NCBI RefSeq assembly: GCF_024628865.1
Contig: NZ_CP102384.1
Span: 445,001 to 509,000 of the forward strand
Direction of reading: 5' to 3'
Length of the DNA stretch: 64,000 nucleotides
Source: Sphingopyxis sp. DBS4
GTDB taxonomy: Bacteria; Pseudomonadota; Alphaproteobacteria; Sphingomonadales; Sphingomonadaceae
Shown: positions 12,825 through 22,306 of the stretch, one piece after another
Numbering within the stretch: position 1 is the stretch's first letter
How the letters are laid out: every line of letters starts with the position of its first letter
Translations under genes and position numbers: made by a program
The notes under the pieces: model-generated
What the model saw: only the letters and a program-made list of their open reading frames with translations
Databases searched by the model: none
What the model was told of the DNA's origin: nothing

Positions 12825-14324
12825 ATGCTTCAACTGGGCCAGGAGACCGGGCGAATCCTCGACGCGCTGGGCGTGGACCGCACGGCGTGGAGCGACGGAT
12901 CGATGCCGGCGCTGACGCCGCTGACTGGCGAGCAGATCGGGATGGTGCGCGTCGTCGACGCTGCCGATGTCGATGCGGCGCTGAATCAGGCGGTCGCTGC
13001 GTTCCGTGCCTGGCGCGCGGTTCCGGCGCCGCGCCGCGGCGAATTGGTGCGACTGTTCGGCGAGGAACTGCGCGCTGCGAAGGACGATCTTGCCGCGCTG
13101 GTGACGATCGAGGCAGGCAAGATTCCGTCCGAAGGCGCGGGCGAGGTGCAGGAGATGATCGACATCTGCGACTTTGCGGTCGGGCTGTCGCGCCAGCTTT
13201 ACGGCCTGACCATCGCGACCGAGCGACCGGGGCATCGGATGATGGAGGTTTGGCACCCGCTTGGCGTCGTCGGGGTGATTTCGGCGTTCAATTTCCCGGT
13301 CGCGGTATGGGCGTGGAACGCGGCGCTGGCGCTGGTGTGCGGCAATAGCGTCGTGTGGAAGCCGTCGGAAAAGACGCCGCTGACCGCGCTCGCCGTGCAA
13401 GCGATCTTCGCGCGCGCGGCGACGCGGTTCGGCGACGCGCCCGCAGGCCTGTCGCAGCTTTTGATCGGCGGGCGCGAGGCGGGTGAAGCGCTGGTCGACG
13501 ATCCGCGCGTCGCGCTGGTGTCGGCGACCGGGTCGACGCGGATGGGGCGCGCCGTCGCACCACGCCTCGCCCAGCGCTTCGCACGCGCGATCCTCGAACT
13601 CGGCGGCAACAACGGCGTGATCGTCGCGCCCTCGGCCGATCTCGACCTTGCGCTGCGCGGCGTGGCGTTCGGGGCGATGGGGACGGCGGGACAGCGTTGC
13701 ACGACGACGCGGCGGTTGTTCCTGCATGACAGCATCTATGATGATTTCGTCGCGCGGCTGAAGGCGGCCTATGCCAGCGTCGCGGTCGGCAACCCGCTGG
13801 AGGGCGAGGTGCTTGTCGGACCGCTGATCGATCGCGCCGCCTTCGAGATGATGCAGGAGGCGCTGGCCGCCGCGAAGGCGGTGGGCGGCATCGTGCACGG
13901 TGGTGAGCGCGTGGGCGAAGGCGCGAGCTTCTATGTCCGCCCCGCGCTGATCGAGATGCCGGGGCAGGTCGGGCCGGTACTGGAGGAGACGTTCGCGCCG
14001 ATCCTCTACGTCATGCGCTATGATGATCTCGACGCGGTGATCGCCCAGCATAATGCGGTCGCGGCGGGGCTGTCGTCGGCGATCTTCACCACCGACCTGC
14101 GCGAGGCCGAACGCTTCCTCGCGGCGAGCGACTGCGGCATCGCCAACGTCAATCTGGGAACGAGCGGAGCCGAGATCGGCGGCGCCTTCGGCGGCGAGAA
14201 GGAGACGGGCGGCGGGCGCGAAAGCGGGTCGGACGCGTGGCGCCAATATATGCGCCGCGCGACGAACACGGTGAATTATTCGGACGCGCTGCCGCTGGCG
14301 CAGGGGGTTTCGTTCGACCTCTAG
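12825..14324 (+). CDS. ALDH7-type aldehyde dehydrogenase (L-aminoadipate-semialdehyde/piperideine-6-carboxylate dehydrogenase)
   Basis: A 499-residue NAD(P)-dependent aldehyde dehydrogenase. The active site is visible as Glu258 in ILELGGNNG and Cys292 in [12 protein letters not shown]. Coenzyme-binding blocks [11 protein letters not shown] and [10 protein letters not shown] precede them. The ELGGNN and GQRCTTTRR forms are characteristic of the ALDH7/antiquitin branch, which oxidises alpha-aminoadipate semialdehyde in lysine breakdown; the substrate assignment is by family. Start ATG has AGAAGGG seven bases upstream. It diverges from acs, and its stop is followed directly by a hairpin before the convergent thiolase-like gene. 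Confidence 0.9.
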   Translation: MLQLGQETGRILDALGVDRTAWSDGSMPALTPLTGEQIGMVRVVDAADVDAALNQAVAAFRAWRAVPAPRRGELVRLFGEELRAAKDDLAALVTIEAGKIPSEGAGEVQEMIDICDFAVGLSRQLYGLTIATERPGHRMMEVWHPLGVVGVISAFNFPVAVWAWNAALALVCGNSVVWKPSEKTPLTALAVQAIFARAATRFGDAPAGLSQLLIGGREAGEALVDDPRVALVSATGSTRMGRAVAPRLAQRFARAILELGGNNGVIVAPSADLDLALRGVAFGAMGTAGQRCTTTRRLFLHDSIYDDFVARLKAAYASVAVGNPLEGEVLVGPLIDRAAFEMMQEALAAAKAVGGIVHGGERVGEGASFYVRPALIEMPGQVGPVLEETFAPILYVMRYDDLDAVIAQHNAVAAGLSSAIFTTDLREAERFLAASDCGIANVNLGTSGAEIGGAFGGEKETGGGRESGSDAWRQYMRRATNTVNYSDALPLAQGVSFDL

Positions 14325-14350
14325 CTCCCCTCCCGCAAGCGGGAGGGGAG
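14325..14350. terminator. Bidirectional hairpin between ALDH and thiolase-like genes
   Basis: CTCCCCTCCC pairs with GGGAGGGGAG around the loop GCAAGC. It begins directly after the dehydrogenase stop codon and ends four bases before the stop of the convergent gene. It is the short form of the family B repeat. No T-run follows on either strand. Confidence 0.7.
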
Positions 14351-14354
14351 AGGC

Positions 14355-15854
14355 TCAGGATCGCCACCCATAGCCTTCATCGAGCGCGACAATTTCCCCA
14401 CTCGTCCCCACCGGCTCCGCCTTCCCATCGGTCAGGAACGCCAGCGTCCCAGCGTCGCTCACGTCCACGTGCGCCAGGGTGCGCTTGCCCTCGGGCGTGC
14501 GCGCCACGACGACGCCGGCCTTCGGCGCGCCGTCGCGTCCGTAAAAGACCGTGTAGCTCTCGATCGTCGCCGGCCCCGCATACTCCTCGGCCAGTTCGGG
14601 CACGGGGCCGCGCTTTTCCTCGGCTTCGGCCTGATAGTCGAAATCCTGCGGAAAGCTCGCCGCCGCGATCGGCCGGTTCCCCAGCACGATGCAATGATTG
14701 TCGGTCGCGAAACCGCCGTTGGCGAAGAGGAAGCCGTAGCGGCCTTCGCCCCGCAGCTTTTGGACCATCGAGACGACGGCGTGGCTCATATAATTGGCGA
14801 TCGGGCCGCCGCCGAAGGTCAGGCCGCCGAAGACTGTCGCGGGGTGGTCCGACGGCCAGTCGAGGATGCGGCGCGCCATCTTCGGCACGCATGGGAAGCA
14901 GCTGTAAAGCTCGACGCAGTCGAAATCCTGGGCGGTCATGGCATTGAGCGCGAGCGTCCGCGTGATCGACGTCTCCATGCTGACGCTGCCGTCGTAGCGG
15001 TCGCGGCGGAGGATGCTCGCGGGTTCCTTCGCCGCGGCGCCCATGCCGACATAGATGAGGCGATCCTCGGCGATGCCGCGGCGGCGCGCTTCGGCGAGGC
15101 TGGCGACGAGAAAACCCGCGCCCTGGTTCACCGACGAATTGGCGACCATCAGCTTCGAATAGGGAAAGGCGATCGGGCGGTTACGCTCGTCGACGCGGAG
15201 GATGTCGGCGGGCGAGGCAGGCTTCCTGATCCACGCGCCGGAATTTGCGGCCGCGACCTCGGAAAAGCGCGACCAGATTTCGGCGCTTTCGAACTGTGCG
15301 TCCTCAAGGCTCTGTTCCCATGCCGCGCGGGTCGCATTCTCGTAGAGCGGATAGACGTCGACCGGCGCCGAAAGCCCATGCTTCTGCGCGTAATTGGGCT
15401 CGCGACGCGTCGCGACCTGACGCACCGCGTTATAGCTCTTGTCCTCGCCGCTCGCGGCTTTGGCGGCGCGGCCCGCAGCGGTGCGCAGCGCTTCTCCGCC
15501 GACGACCGCCGCCAGTTTGACCTCGCCCGCGCCGATGCGGTTCGCCGCTTCGTTGAGCAGGCGCACCGGCGTGTCGCCGTGCGGAGCAGCGGACTGATAG
15601 CTGATCGCGGGACTGGCGCCGATCGCCGCCGCCAGCGGTTCGCAGAGCTTGCCGAGATGGTGGAAGCTGATCTGGTCGACGATCGCGAGGCTGTCGATCT
15701 CGGCGAGCGGTACGCCTGCGTCCTCGGCGGCTACTTTGAGCGCCGCGACCATCAGCCCGAGCGAATCGAGCCCCTGATCGGGATCGTCGGGGCGGTCATT
15801 GACCTGCCCGACGCCGATGATGACGGGAATGCGCTCGGGATCGGTCATCGCCAT
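14355..15854 (-). CDS. Thiolase-like acetyl-CoA acetyltransferase (SCP-x/thiolase superfamily)
   Basis: A 499-residue thiolase-fold protein. The N-terminal IPVIIGVGQVNDRP, the DFDCVELYSCFPCVPKMAR segment near residue 315, and GGLTFGGGPIANYMSHAV near 350 are typical of the thiolase-like family annotated as acetyl-CoA acetyltransferase in sphingomonads, which is more distant from classical PhaA/FadA. It is expected to cleave or condense beta-ketoacyl-CoA; the substrate is unknown. Two ATGs are possible; 15854 is preferred because GGAAGG lies nine bases upstream. It starts one base after the stop of the crotonase gene, so the two are co-transcribed as a beta-oxidation-type pair. Confidence 0.85.
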   Translation of the reverse strand: MAMTDPERIPVIIGVGQVNDRPDDPDQGLDSLGLMVAALKVAAEDAGVPLAEIDSLAIVDQISFHHLGKLCEPLAAAIGASPAISYQSAAPHGDTPVRLLNEAANRIGAGEVKLAAVVGGEALRTAAGRAAKAASGEDKSYNAVRQVATRREPNYAQKHGLSAPVDVYPLYENATRAAWEQSLEDAQFESAEIWSRFSEVAAANSGAWIRKPASPADILRVDERNRPIAFPYSKLMVANSSVNQGAGFLVASLAEARRRGIAEDRLIYVGMGAAAKEPASILRRDRYDGSVSMETSITRTLALNAMTAQDFDCVELYSCFPCVPKMARRILDWPSDHPATVFGGLTFGGGPIANYMSHAVVSMVQKLRGEGRYGFLFANGGFATDNHCIVLGNRPIAAASFPQDFDYQAEAEEKRGPVPELAEEYAGPATIESYTVFYGRDGAPKAGVVVARTPEGKRTLAHVDVSDAGTLAFLTDGKAEPVGTSGEIVALDEGYGWRS

Positions 15855-15855
15855 A

Positions 15856-16659
15856 TCAACGCGCCTTCCAGACGGGCTTGCGCTTCTCGGCAAAGGCGCG
15901 CGGACCTTCGCGGGCGTCCTCGCTCGCCATCAGCGCGCGGCGCTCGCGGCTGTTGTCGGCCCAATGCGCGTCGTCGCCGGCGATCTGTCCGTCCTGCATC
16001 CTGAGCGCCACGCGCTTCGAGGCCTGCACCGACAGCGGCGCATTGCCCGCGATCTTCTCGGCGAGCGCGATGGCGGTCGGCATGAGGTCGGCGAGCGGGA
16101 CGACGCGGTTCGCGAAACCATAGCGCAGCGCGGTTGCGGCATCGAAAGGATCGCCGGTCAGGAGATGCTCCATCGCCAGCTTGGGCGGCAGTTGCTTGAC
16201 GATGCGGAAGGCGCCGCCCGCGGCGGCGAACAGTCCGACCTTGACTTCGGGCAAGCCGAACTGCGCATTTTCGGAGGCGACGATCAGGTCGCACATCAGC
16301 GCGAGTTCGCAGCCGCCGCCGAAGGCGAAGCCGTTGACCGCGCCGATCACCGGCTTCGAGATGGGGTGCGCGGCAAAGCCACCGAAGCCCCACGCCTGTT
16401 GCGCCTTGTCGTCGGGCTGGAGCGCGCCGCCGCGCGACAGCGCGACGAGGTCGGCGCCCGCGCAGAACGCCTTGTCGCCCGCGCCGGTGATGATGACGAC
16501 GCGGATGTCGGGGTCGGCTTCGGCTTCGTCGAGCGCGGTGCCGATGCCGACATGGACCGCGGCGTTGACCGCGTTGCGTGCCTCGGGCCGGTTGATCGTG
16601 ATGGTCAGGATATGGCCCTGGCGTTCGGTCAGGACGGCGGGGGCGGCGTTGTCGGTCAT
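15856..16659 (-). CDS. Crotonase/enoyl-CoA hydratase family protein
   Basis: A 267-residue crotonase-fold enzyme acting on acyl-CoA thioesters. The oxyanion-hole segments are visible as GDKAFCAGADLVAL near residue 60-75 and GAVNGFAFGGGCELALMCDL near 105-125. The second catalytic position, in LPEVKVGLFAAAGG, has Glu at the usual hydratase site. Start ATG is clear and length is typical (about 260). It is the first gene of the pair with the thiolase-like protein downstream. The 192 bases upstream, to the convergent end of the transaldolase gene's region, hold its promoter area and a palindromic repeat. Confidence 0.93.
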   Translation of the reverse strand: MTDNAAPAVLTERQGHILTITINRPEARNAVNAAVHVGIGTALDEAEADPDIRVVIITGAGDKAFCAGADLVALSRGGALQPDDKAQQAWGFGGFAAHPISKPVIGAVNGFAFGGGCELALMCDLIVASENAQFGLPEVKVGLFAAAGGAFRIVKQLPPKLAMEHLLTGDPFDAATALRYGFANRVVPLADLMPTAIALAEKIAGNAPLSVQASKRVALRMQDGQIAGDDAHWADNSRERRALMASEDAREGPRAFAEKRKPVWKAR

Positions 16660-16745
16660 GCGAATCTCTCCCTTTCGGGCGAGTATCGGCGCGAGTTAAC
16701 GTTTACGTCAACTGGAAAGGGCGGGCGTGCCCAAACAAGCGTGCG

Positions 16746-16828
16746 CACCCGCGAAGGCGGGTGCCCAGAGCGGCGAATACTACAATGGCATTGTAACGCT
16801 CTGGGTCCCCGCCTTCGCGGGGACACAC
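16746..16828. repeat. Palindromic repeat (family E) with internal perfect palindrome
   Basis: Arms CACCCGCGAAGGCGGGTG and CCCCGCCTTCGCGGGG are joined by GCCCAGAGCG and CGCTCTGGG, with a perfect 15-base palindrome TACAATGGCATTGTA at 16781-16795 in the centre. It fills the space between the crotonase promoter and the 3' end of the transaldolase-family gene. A related GGCGAAGGCCGGGAT element is at 49758-49833. Confidence 0.85.
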
Positions 16829-16851
16829 CGCAATCTAATCCTCCGTGCAGG

Positions 16852-17502
16852 TCAGATCGACTGTCCGGTCTTGGCCCAGTCGGCGAGGAAGCCTTCGATG
16901 CCCTTTTCGGTGAGGACATGCTTGAACAGCCCCTTGATCACCGACGGCGGCGCGGTCATCACGTCGGCGCCGATCTTCGCGGCTTCGAGGACATGAATGC
17001 CGTGGCGCACGCTCGCCACCAGGATTTCGGTGTCATAAGCATAATTGTCATAGATCAGCCGGATGTCGGCGATGAGCTGCATCCCGTCGAAGCCATTGTC
17101 GTCGTGGCGGCCCACGAAGGGCGAGACGAAGGTCGCGCCCGCCTTTGCCGCCAGCAGCGCCTGCGTCGCCGAGAAGCAGAGGGTGACGTTGACCATCGTG
17201 CCGTCGCTGGTCAGCGCCTTGCACGTCTTGAGCCCGTCGATCGTCAGCGGCACCTTGATGCAGACATTGTCGGCGATCCGGCGGAGAATCTCCGCCTCCT
17301 TCATCATCGTTTCATGGTCGAGCGCGACGACCTCGGCCGACACCGGGCCGTCGACGATGGCGCAGATTTCCTTCGTCACTTCCTTGAAGTCCCGCCCCGA
17401 CTTGGCGATCAGCGACGGGTTGGTCGTCACCCCGTCGAGCAGGCCCGTCGCGGCCAACTCCTGAATGTCGGCAATCTCGGCGGTGTCGGCGAAGAATTTC
17501 AT
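16852..17502 (-). CDS. fsa: Transaldolase-family aldolase (fructose-6-phosphate aldolase/TalC type)
   Basis: A 216-residue class I aldolase of the short transaldolase family. Characteristic blocks are [23 protein letters not shown], Lys83 in [10 protein letters not shown] as the Schiff-base lysine, and [11 protein letters not shown]. The length of about 216 matches the TalC/FSA type rather than full transaldolase. These enzymes act on sugar phosphates in the pentose phosphate pathway; whether it is a true transaldolase or an aldolase cannot be decided from this. Start ATG is unambiguous. It stands alone, divergent from radA, with a REP-like repeat between. Confidence 0.92.
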   Translation of the reverse strand: MKFFADTAEIADIQELAATGLLDGVTTNPSLIAKSGRDFKEVTKEICAIVDGPVSAEVVALDHETMMKEAEILRRIADNVCIKVPLTIDGLKTCKALTSDGTMVNVTLCFSATQALLAAKAGATFVSPFVGRHDDNGFDGMQLIADIRLIYDNYAYDTEILVASVRHGIHVLEAAKIGADVMTAPPSVIKGLFKHVLTEKGIEGFLADWAKTGQSI

Positions 17503-17564
17503 GGCGCGGGCGTTCCTGCTGGATGGGTGATTCGGGTGTTGCTGATCCCCTATAACCCTTTCCC

Positions 17565-17640
17565 CGTCATTGCGAGCGGAGCGAAGCAATCCAGGGCGCG
17601 ACAAGCCGCCCTGGATTGCTTCGCTCCGCTCGCAATGACG
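17565..17640. repeat. REP-like palindromic repeat, family A copy 2
   Basis: Near-perfect inverted repeat: CGTCATTGCGAGCGGAGCGA and its complement at the other end enclose CAATCCAGGG and CCCTGGATTG. It is the most regular of the three family A copies in the window and lies in the divergent space between the transaldolase-family gene and radA. Confidence 0.9.
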
Positions 17641-17690
17641 AACTTATAATCTGCTGGCGTTCCATCTTTGTTCCGACTATGCGAAGCCGC

Positions 17691-19052
17691 ATGGCCAAAG
17701 CGAAACGCCAATATGTCTGCCAGAATTGCGGCGCCGTCAGCTATCGCTGGCAGGGGCAATGCGCCGATTGTGGCGAGTGGAACACGCTGGTCGAAGAGGC
17801 GGCGGAAACCGTCTTTTCGGCCAAGCACGACCTGTCGCGCGGCGGGCGGACGCTGGCGCTCGAAACGCTGGACGCGCACAGCGTCATGCCCGACCGGATG
17901 CTCTGCGGTATCGCCGAGTTCGACCGGGCGCTGGGCGGCGGCTTCGTCGCGGGGTCGGCGACGCTGATCGGCGGCGATCCGGGGATCGGCAAATCGACGC
18001 TTCTCTTGCAAGCGGCGGGGCGGCTCGCGAAGGCGGGCAAGTCGGTCGTCTATATCAGCGGCGAGGAGGCCGCGGCGCAGGTGCGGCTGCGCGCGCAGCG
18101 GCTGGGGCTCGGCGATGCGCCGGTGGCGCTGGCGAGCGCGACGTCGGTGCGCGATATCCTCGCGACGCTTGATAGTCGCACCGCCGATTTCGTCGTCATC
18201 GATTCGATCCAGACGATGCACAGCGACCTGATCGACAGCGCCCCCGGGACCGTCAGCCAGGTCCGCGCAAGCGCGCAGGAGTTGATCCGCTACGCCAAGG
18301 ACAGCGGCGCTGCGATCGTGCTCGTCGGGCATGTGACGAAGGACGGGACGATCGCCGGGCCGCGCGTGCTCGAACATATGGTCGACACGGTACTGGCGTT
18401 CGAGGGCGAGCGCAGCCATCTTTATCGCATCCTCCGCGCGGTCAAGAACCGCTTCGGCGGCACCGACGAGATCGGGGTGTTCGCGATGGGCGAGGAAGGG
18501 CTCGGCGAAGTCGCCAACCCGTCGAGCCTGTTCCTGACCGATCGCGGCCGCGACGTACCGGGATCGGTGGTCTTCCCTGCCTTGGAAGGCACAAGGCCGG
18601 TGCTGGTCGAGGTGCAGGCGCTGACCGTCCGCCTCGCCAGCGGCGCGACGCCGCGCCGCGCGGTTGTCGGCTGGGACAGCGGGCGGCTCGCGATGGTGCT
18701 CGCGGTGCTCGAAGCGCGTTGCGGGCTCCAGATGGGTGCGGCCGAAGTCTATCTCAATGTCGCGGGCGGCTATCGCCTCACCGATCCCGCTGCCGACCTC
18801 GCGGTCGCGGCGGCGCTGATTTCGGCGTTCAGCGAGCGGCCGGTGCCTGCCGATGCGATCGTTTTCGGCGAGTTGTCGCTGTCGGGCGAAATCCGCCCCG
18901 TCGCCCATGACGCGCTGCGCCTCCGCGAGGCGGCGAAGCTCGGCTTTTCGAGTGGTTGGGGGCCAAAGGGCATGAAAGGCGTGAACGGGATCGGCGTCAC
19001 CGGCTTTGCCCGATTGGGCGAACTGGTTGATCTGATGCTCGGGCGTGACTAG
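17691..19052 (+). CDS. radA: DNA repair protein RadA
   Basis: A 453-residue RecA-like ATPase that processes branched recombination intermediates. An N-terminal zinc finger (CQNCG...CADCG) is followed by Walker A GGDPGIGKST near residue 96. The RadA-specific KNRFGGTDEIGVF is near 255-267, and a C-terminal Lon-protease-like domain includes GDLAVAAAL-type sequence. The start MAKAKRQYVCQNCG is the usual RadA beginning; an in-frame ATG four codons upstream is possible. Downstream comes a repeat and then cvpA, a frequent neighbour in alphaproteobacteria. Confidence 0.97.
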   Translation: MAKAKRQYVCQNCGAVSYRWQGQCADCGEWNTLVEEAAETVFSAKHDLSRGGRTLALETLDAHSVMPDRMLCGIAEFDRALGGGFVAGSATLIGGDPGIGKSTLLLQAAGRLAKAGKSVVYISGEEAAAQVRLRAQRLGLGDAPVALASATSVRDILATLDSRTADFVVIDSIQTMHSDLIDSAPGTVSQVRASAQELIRYAKDSGAAIVLVGHVTKDGTIAGPRVLEHMVDTVLAFEGERSHLYRILRAVKNRFGGTDEIGVFAMGEEGLGEVANPSSLFLTDRGRDVPGSVVFPALEGTRPVLVEVQALTVRLASGATPRRAVVGWDSGRLAMVLAVLEARCGLQMGAAEVYLNVAGGYRLTDPAADLAVAAALISAFSERPVPADAIVFGELSLSGEIRPVAHDALRLREAAKLGFSSGWGPKGMKGVNGIGVTGFARLGELVDLMLGRD

Positions 19053-19073
19053 ATCGGCTGACATCAAGTTATT

Positions 19074-19158
19074 CCGTTCGCCCTGAGCTTGTCGAAGGGC
19101 TGTTCTTTCTGGCCGGAAGGAGAAAAGGACGGTGCTTCGACAAGCTCAGCACGAACGG
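19074..19158. repeat. Palindromic repeat (family D) between radA and cvpA
   Basis: Outer arms CCGTTCG and CGAACGG enclose CTGAGCTTGTCGAAG and CTTCGACAAGCTCAG. This is a repeat type often seen between sphingomonad genes (from memory). Only one copy was noticed in this window. Confidence 0.85.
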
Positions 19159-19193
19159 TTGTATTTCATGCGTGATTTTTGGATTGCGGTCCG

Positions 19194-19754
19194 ATGGCAA
19201 ATCTGACGGCCCTCGACATCATCGTGCTGACTCTCGTCGGCGGCGGCGCGGTGCTCGGCTTCCTGCGCGGGCTGGTGCAGGAGGTGACGTCGCTTCTCGC
19301 CTGGGTCCTCGCGATCCTCGCGGTGCGCTTTTTCCACCCGCTCGTCACCGATTTCGTCGCGCGCTGGATCGAGGCGCCCGGCGGCGCGGCGATGCTGGCT
19401 TTCGTGATCCTGTTCGGCGGGGTCTTCGCGCTCGCCAAATGGGGATCGCGGACGATGGGGCAGCGCAGTCGCGCTTCGCTTGTCGGAGGCTTCGACCGCG
19501 GGCTGGGTGCGGGCTTCGGCGCGATCAAGGGGCTGATCGTCGCGACCCTGCTCTTCATGGCGGCGACCTTGCTTTACGACATCGGCTACGGCAACGCGCA
19601 GCGCCCGGCGTGGATGACGGACAGCCGCACCTATCCCGCGCTGAGCGCGACAAGTGCGGCGCTGAGCAAGGTGATCGCCGAGCGGCGGGCCGAGGCGCGG
19701 TCGGCGCAGGTGGACGCCGACAAGCAGGCCGCGGCGGATGCGAGCGCGCCATGA
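19194..19754 (+). CDS. cvpA: CvpA family membrane protein
   Basis: A 186-residue inner-membrane protein with four predicted transmembrane helices: LDIIVLTLVGGGAVLGFL, LLAWVLAILAVRFF, AMLAFVILFGGVFALA and IKGLIVATLLFMAATLL. The N-terminal TALDIIVL and the GFLRGLVQE loop are CvpA signatures. Family members are linked to colicin V production and envelope integrity; the molecular function is unclear. The charged C-terminus lies in the cytoplasm or periplasm. ATG at 19194 lacks a strong ribosome site but is the family start. Its stop overlaps the next start by four bases (ATGA). Confidence 0.92.
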   Translation: MANLTALDIIVLTLVGGGAVLGFLRGLVQEVTSLLAWVLAILAVRFFHPLVTDFVARWIEAPGGAAMLAFVILFGGVFALAKWGSRTMGQRSRASLVGGFDRGLGAGFGAIKGLIVATLLFMAATLLYDIGYGNAQRPAWMTDSRTYPALSATSAALSKVIAERRAEARSAQVDADKQAAADASAP

Positions 19755-20179
19755 GCGGCGCGCTCTATAATCGCGACATATTGGCGCTCGCGGTGGGGTC
19801 GGTCGATTTCCCGCCGCGCGAAGGCGCGCGCCACCGCATATCGATGCGCGCGCCGCTGTGCGGCAGCGCGATTATCCTCGACGTCGACGCCGACGATCGC
19901 GGCCGGGTGAGTGGCATCGGCATGCATGTCGAGGCGTGCGCGCTGGGGCAGGCATCGGCGACGCTGCTCGCGCGCCACGCGGTGGGCAAGACTCTGACCG
20001 AACTCCGTGCCGCGCGCAACGCGATCGCAAGCTGGTTCGCGGGCGAGGGCGGGTCGCCTGAATGGCCGGGCTTCGATCTGCTCGCCGCCGCGCAAGCCTA
20101 TCCCGCGCGTCACGGGGCGATCCTGCTGCCCTTCGATGCCGCGGTCGCGGCGCTTGAGGAACAGGCGGCGCCGGCATGA
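19751..20179 (+). CDS. Iron-sulfur cluster assembly scaffold-like protein (NifU/IscU-like)
   Basis: A 142-residue protein resembling the IscU/NifU N-terminal fold: ILALAVG near the start, APLCGSAIILDVD with the first cysteine near residue 38, and VEACALGQASATLL with a second near 63. The third ligand cysteine usual in IscU scaffolds is not visible, so it may be a divergent, non-scaffold member. It overlaps cvpA by four bases upstream and the kef gene by four bases downstream, so all three form one coupled operon. Function is inferred from fold only. Confidence 0.7.
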   Translation: MSGALYNRDILALAVGSVDFPPREGARHRISMRAPLCGSAIILDVDADDRGRVSGIGMHVEACALGQASATLLARHAVGKTLTELRAARNAIASWFAGEGGSPEWPGFDLLAAAQAYPARHGAILLPFDAAVAALEEQAAPA

Positions 20180-22053
20180 GCCTGATGGGTCTCGCGGCCG
20201 GGGCGGCTGCGGCCGTCAGCGAAACCGCGACCGACGCTGCGCTGCTCGAAGGCGCGATCCTGCTCGGGGTCGCGACGCTGTTCGTGCTGCTCTTCCGTCG
20301 CCTCGGTCTCGGCGCGGTGCTCGGCTATCTGATCGCCGGCGCGCTCGTCGGTCCGCACGGATTGGGGCTCGTCGGCGGCGCCGAATCGAAGCTCGCCTTC
20401 GCCGAGATCGGCATCGCCTTTCTGCTCTTCCTCGTCGGCCTCGAACTCCACCCGCGGCGGCTCTGGGACATGCGCCGCGCGATCTTCGGACTCGGGCTCG
20501 CGCAGGTCGTCGTCACAGGGCTGATCCTCGCCGGGCTGATCTTCGTGACGCTGGGTTTCAGTTGGCAGGCGGCGCTGGCGCTCGGCTTGCCGCTCGCGCT
20601 GTCATCGACCGCGCAGGTGCTGCCGAGCCTCAAGAGCTCGGGGCGGATCAACTCGCCCTTCGGCGAAAAGGCCTTTTCGATCCTGCTGTTCCAGGATCTC
20701 GCGATCGTGCCGATGATCACGATCATCGCCGCGCTGTCGCGCGCGCCCGCCGATCCGTCGGCGCCGCCGGGGTGGCAGATGGCGCTGACGACGGTTGGCG
20801 CGATCTTGATCCTCGTGCTGGTCGGCCGCTTTATCGTCAATCCGCTGCTCCGCCTCGTCGGCCGCTATGGCGAGCGCGAATTGTTCGTGGTCGTCGGATT
20901 GCTCGCGGTGCTGGCGAGCGCGGCCTTCATGCACAGCCTCCATTTGTCGACCGCGCTGGGGGCGTTCATCGCGGGGGTTATGCTCGCCGATTCGCCCTAT
21001 CGGCACGAGATCGAAGCTGACGTCGAGCCGTTCCGCCTCGTCCTGCTCGGCCTCTTCTTCCTCGCGGTCGGGATGGTGCTCGACGTCGGCGTCGTGATGC
21101 AGCGGCCGCTGCTGGTGCTCGCGCTCGCCGCCGGGCTGGTCGCGGTCAAGACCGCAGTGCTCACGCTGCTCGTCCGCCTGTTCGGCAAGCCGTGGAGCAC
21201 CGCGCTCGGCCTCGGCTTGCTCCTGAGCCAGGGCGGCGAATTCGGTTTCCTGCTTTTTACCCAGGCCGCCGATGCGATGCTCGTCGCGCCGGCGGCGGCG
21301 AGCCTGTTCAGCGCGGTCGTCACCCTGTCGATGATGACGACGCCGTTCCTGATGCTGTTCGCGCGCAATCTGGAATATTCGCCGGGCAGCGAGGCCGATC
21401 TCGACGATCCCGAAAATGCGCCGCGCGGGTCGGCGCTCGTCATCGGCTATGGCCGCTTCGGCCAGATCGTCGCGCAGATGCTCCACGCGGTCGATTGCTC
21501 GGTGACGCTGATCGACAAGAAGCCGAGCCAGATCGAACTGTCGGGTCGCTTCGACACCAAAGTCTATTTCGGCGACGGGCTGCGCATCGACGTGCTGCGC
21601 CGCGCGGGGGCCGAGGAGGCGCGGCTGATCATCTTCTGCACCGACGACCGCAGCCTCGACGCCGCAGCGCTGGCGCCGGTGGTCGAGGCGTTCCCCAATG
21701 CGCGTGTGCTGACGCGCGTGTTCGATCGGCGGCAATTGCTGGCGATCGACGGGGCGGGAACGGTCGGCGCGGTGCGCGAGGTATTCGAAAGCTCGATCGC
21801 GCTTGGCGCGATGGCGCTCGAGCAACTCGAGGTCGCGCCGCGCGAGATCGAGGATGTCGAAATGGCGCTGCGCCAGCTCGATGCCGAGCGGCTCGGCATG
21901 CAGATGAGCGAGGGCGACCTCGGCGCGGGACATGATTATCGCTTCGTCGCCGGCGGCGGTCGGCAGGCGGCCAGCGTGCTCGAAGCGCTGCGCGAGCGGC
22001 GTGCCGCGGCGAAACGCGCGCGCGAAGAGGCCGAAGCCGGTCAGGCGGCCTAA
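20176..22053 (+). CDS. Monovalent cation:proton antiporter (CPA2, KefB/KefC-like) with TrkA-N domain
   Basis: A 625-residue protein. Residues about 15-395 form 12-13 transmembrane helices of a sodium/hydrogen exchanger fold, with FLLFLVGLELHPRRLW and LLLSQGGEFGFLLF blocks. Residues about 415-530 are a Rossmann TrkA-N domain beginning ALVIGYGRFGQIVAQ with the GxGxxG nucleotide site, and a charged helical tail follows. It is likely a potassium efflux antiporter gated through the nucleotide domain. ATG overlaps the preceding stop by four bases. The 401 bases after the stop hold only a palindromic repeat at 22307-22428. Confidence 0.93.
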   Translation: MSLMGLAAGAAAAVSETATDAALLEGAILLGVATLFVLLFRRLGLGAVLGYLIAGALVGPHGLGLVGGAESKLAFAEIGIAFLLFLVGLELHPRRLWDMRRAIFGLGLAQVVVTGLILAGLIFVTLGFSWQAALALGLPLALSSTAQVLPSLKSSGRINSPFGEKAFSILLFQDLAIVPMITIIAALSRAPADPSAPPGWQMALTTVGAILILVLVGRFIVNPLLRLVGRYGERELFVVVGLLAVLASAAFMHSLHLSTALGAFIAGVMLADSPYRHEIEADVEPFRLVLLGLFFLAVGMVLDVGVVMQRPLLVLALAAGLVAVKTAVLTLLVRLFGKPWSTALGLGLLLSQGGEFGFLLFTQAADAMLVAPAAASLFSAVVTLSMMTTPFLMLFARNLEYSPGSEADLDDPENAPRGSALVIGYGRFGQIVAQMLHAVDCSVTLIDKKPSQIELSGRFDTKVYFGDGLRIDVLRRAGAEEARLIIFCTDDRSLDAAALAPVVEAFPNARVLTRVFDRRQLLAIDGAGTVGAVREVFESSIALGAMALEQLEVAPREIEDVEMALRQLDAERLGMQMSEGDLGAGHDYRFVAGGGRQAASVLEALRERRAAAKRAREEAEAGQAA

Positions 22054-22306
22054 TCGCTCGGCCCGGCCGTCGCGAGGCCGCTTGGCCATTCCAAAGTTCA
22101 GGAAAGTTCAGCCCTGTGCGCGCTCCGATTTGGACCTCGCGGCGTGCTGACGCGTTCGGCGCGCCCCGCCATGACCGCACCCGCGAGTTAGACAGCGACC
22201 TCTTTTGTTCACCAAAGGAAAGAGCCGGATGAAGGCTGGCATAGCCGGATAATGTAGGAAAGGCCTATTTGAAGGCGATGCCTGCTATGGGGTGGGGAGC
22301 GGATAT

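Noticed and set aside
12729..14246. N-terminal extension of acs to 1161 residues on the minus strand
   Set aside because: The extra 500 residues are antisense to the aldehyde dehydrogenase gene and have shadow-frame composition. A GTG with a ribosome site at 12728 gives the normal Acs length.
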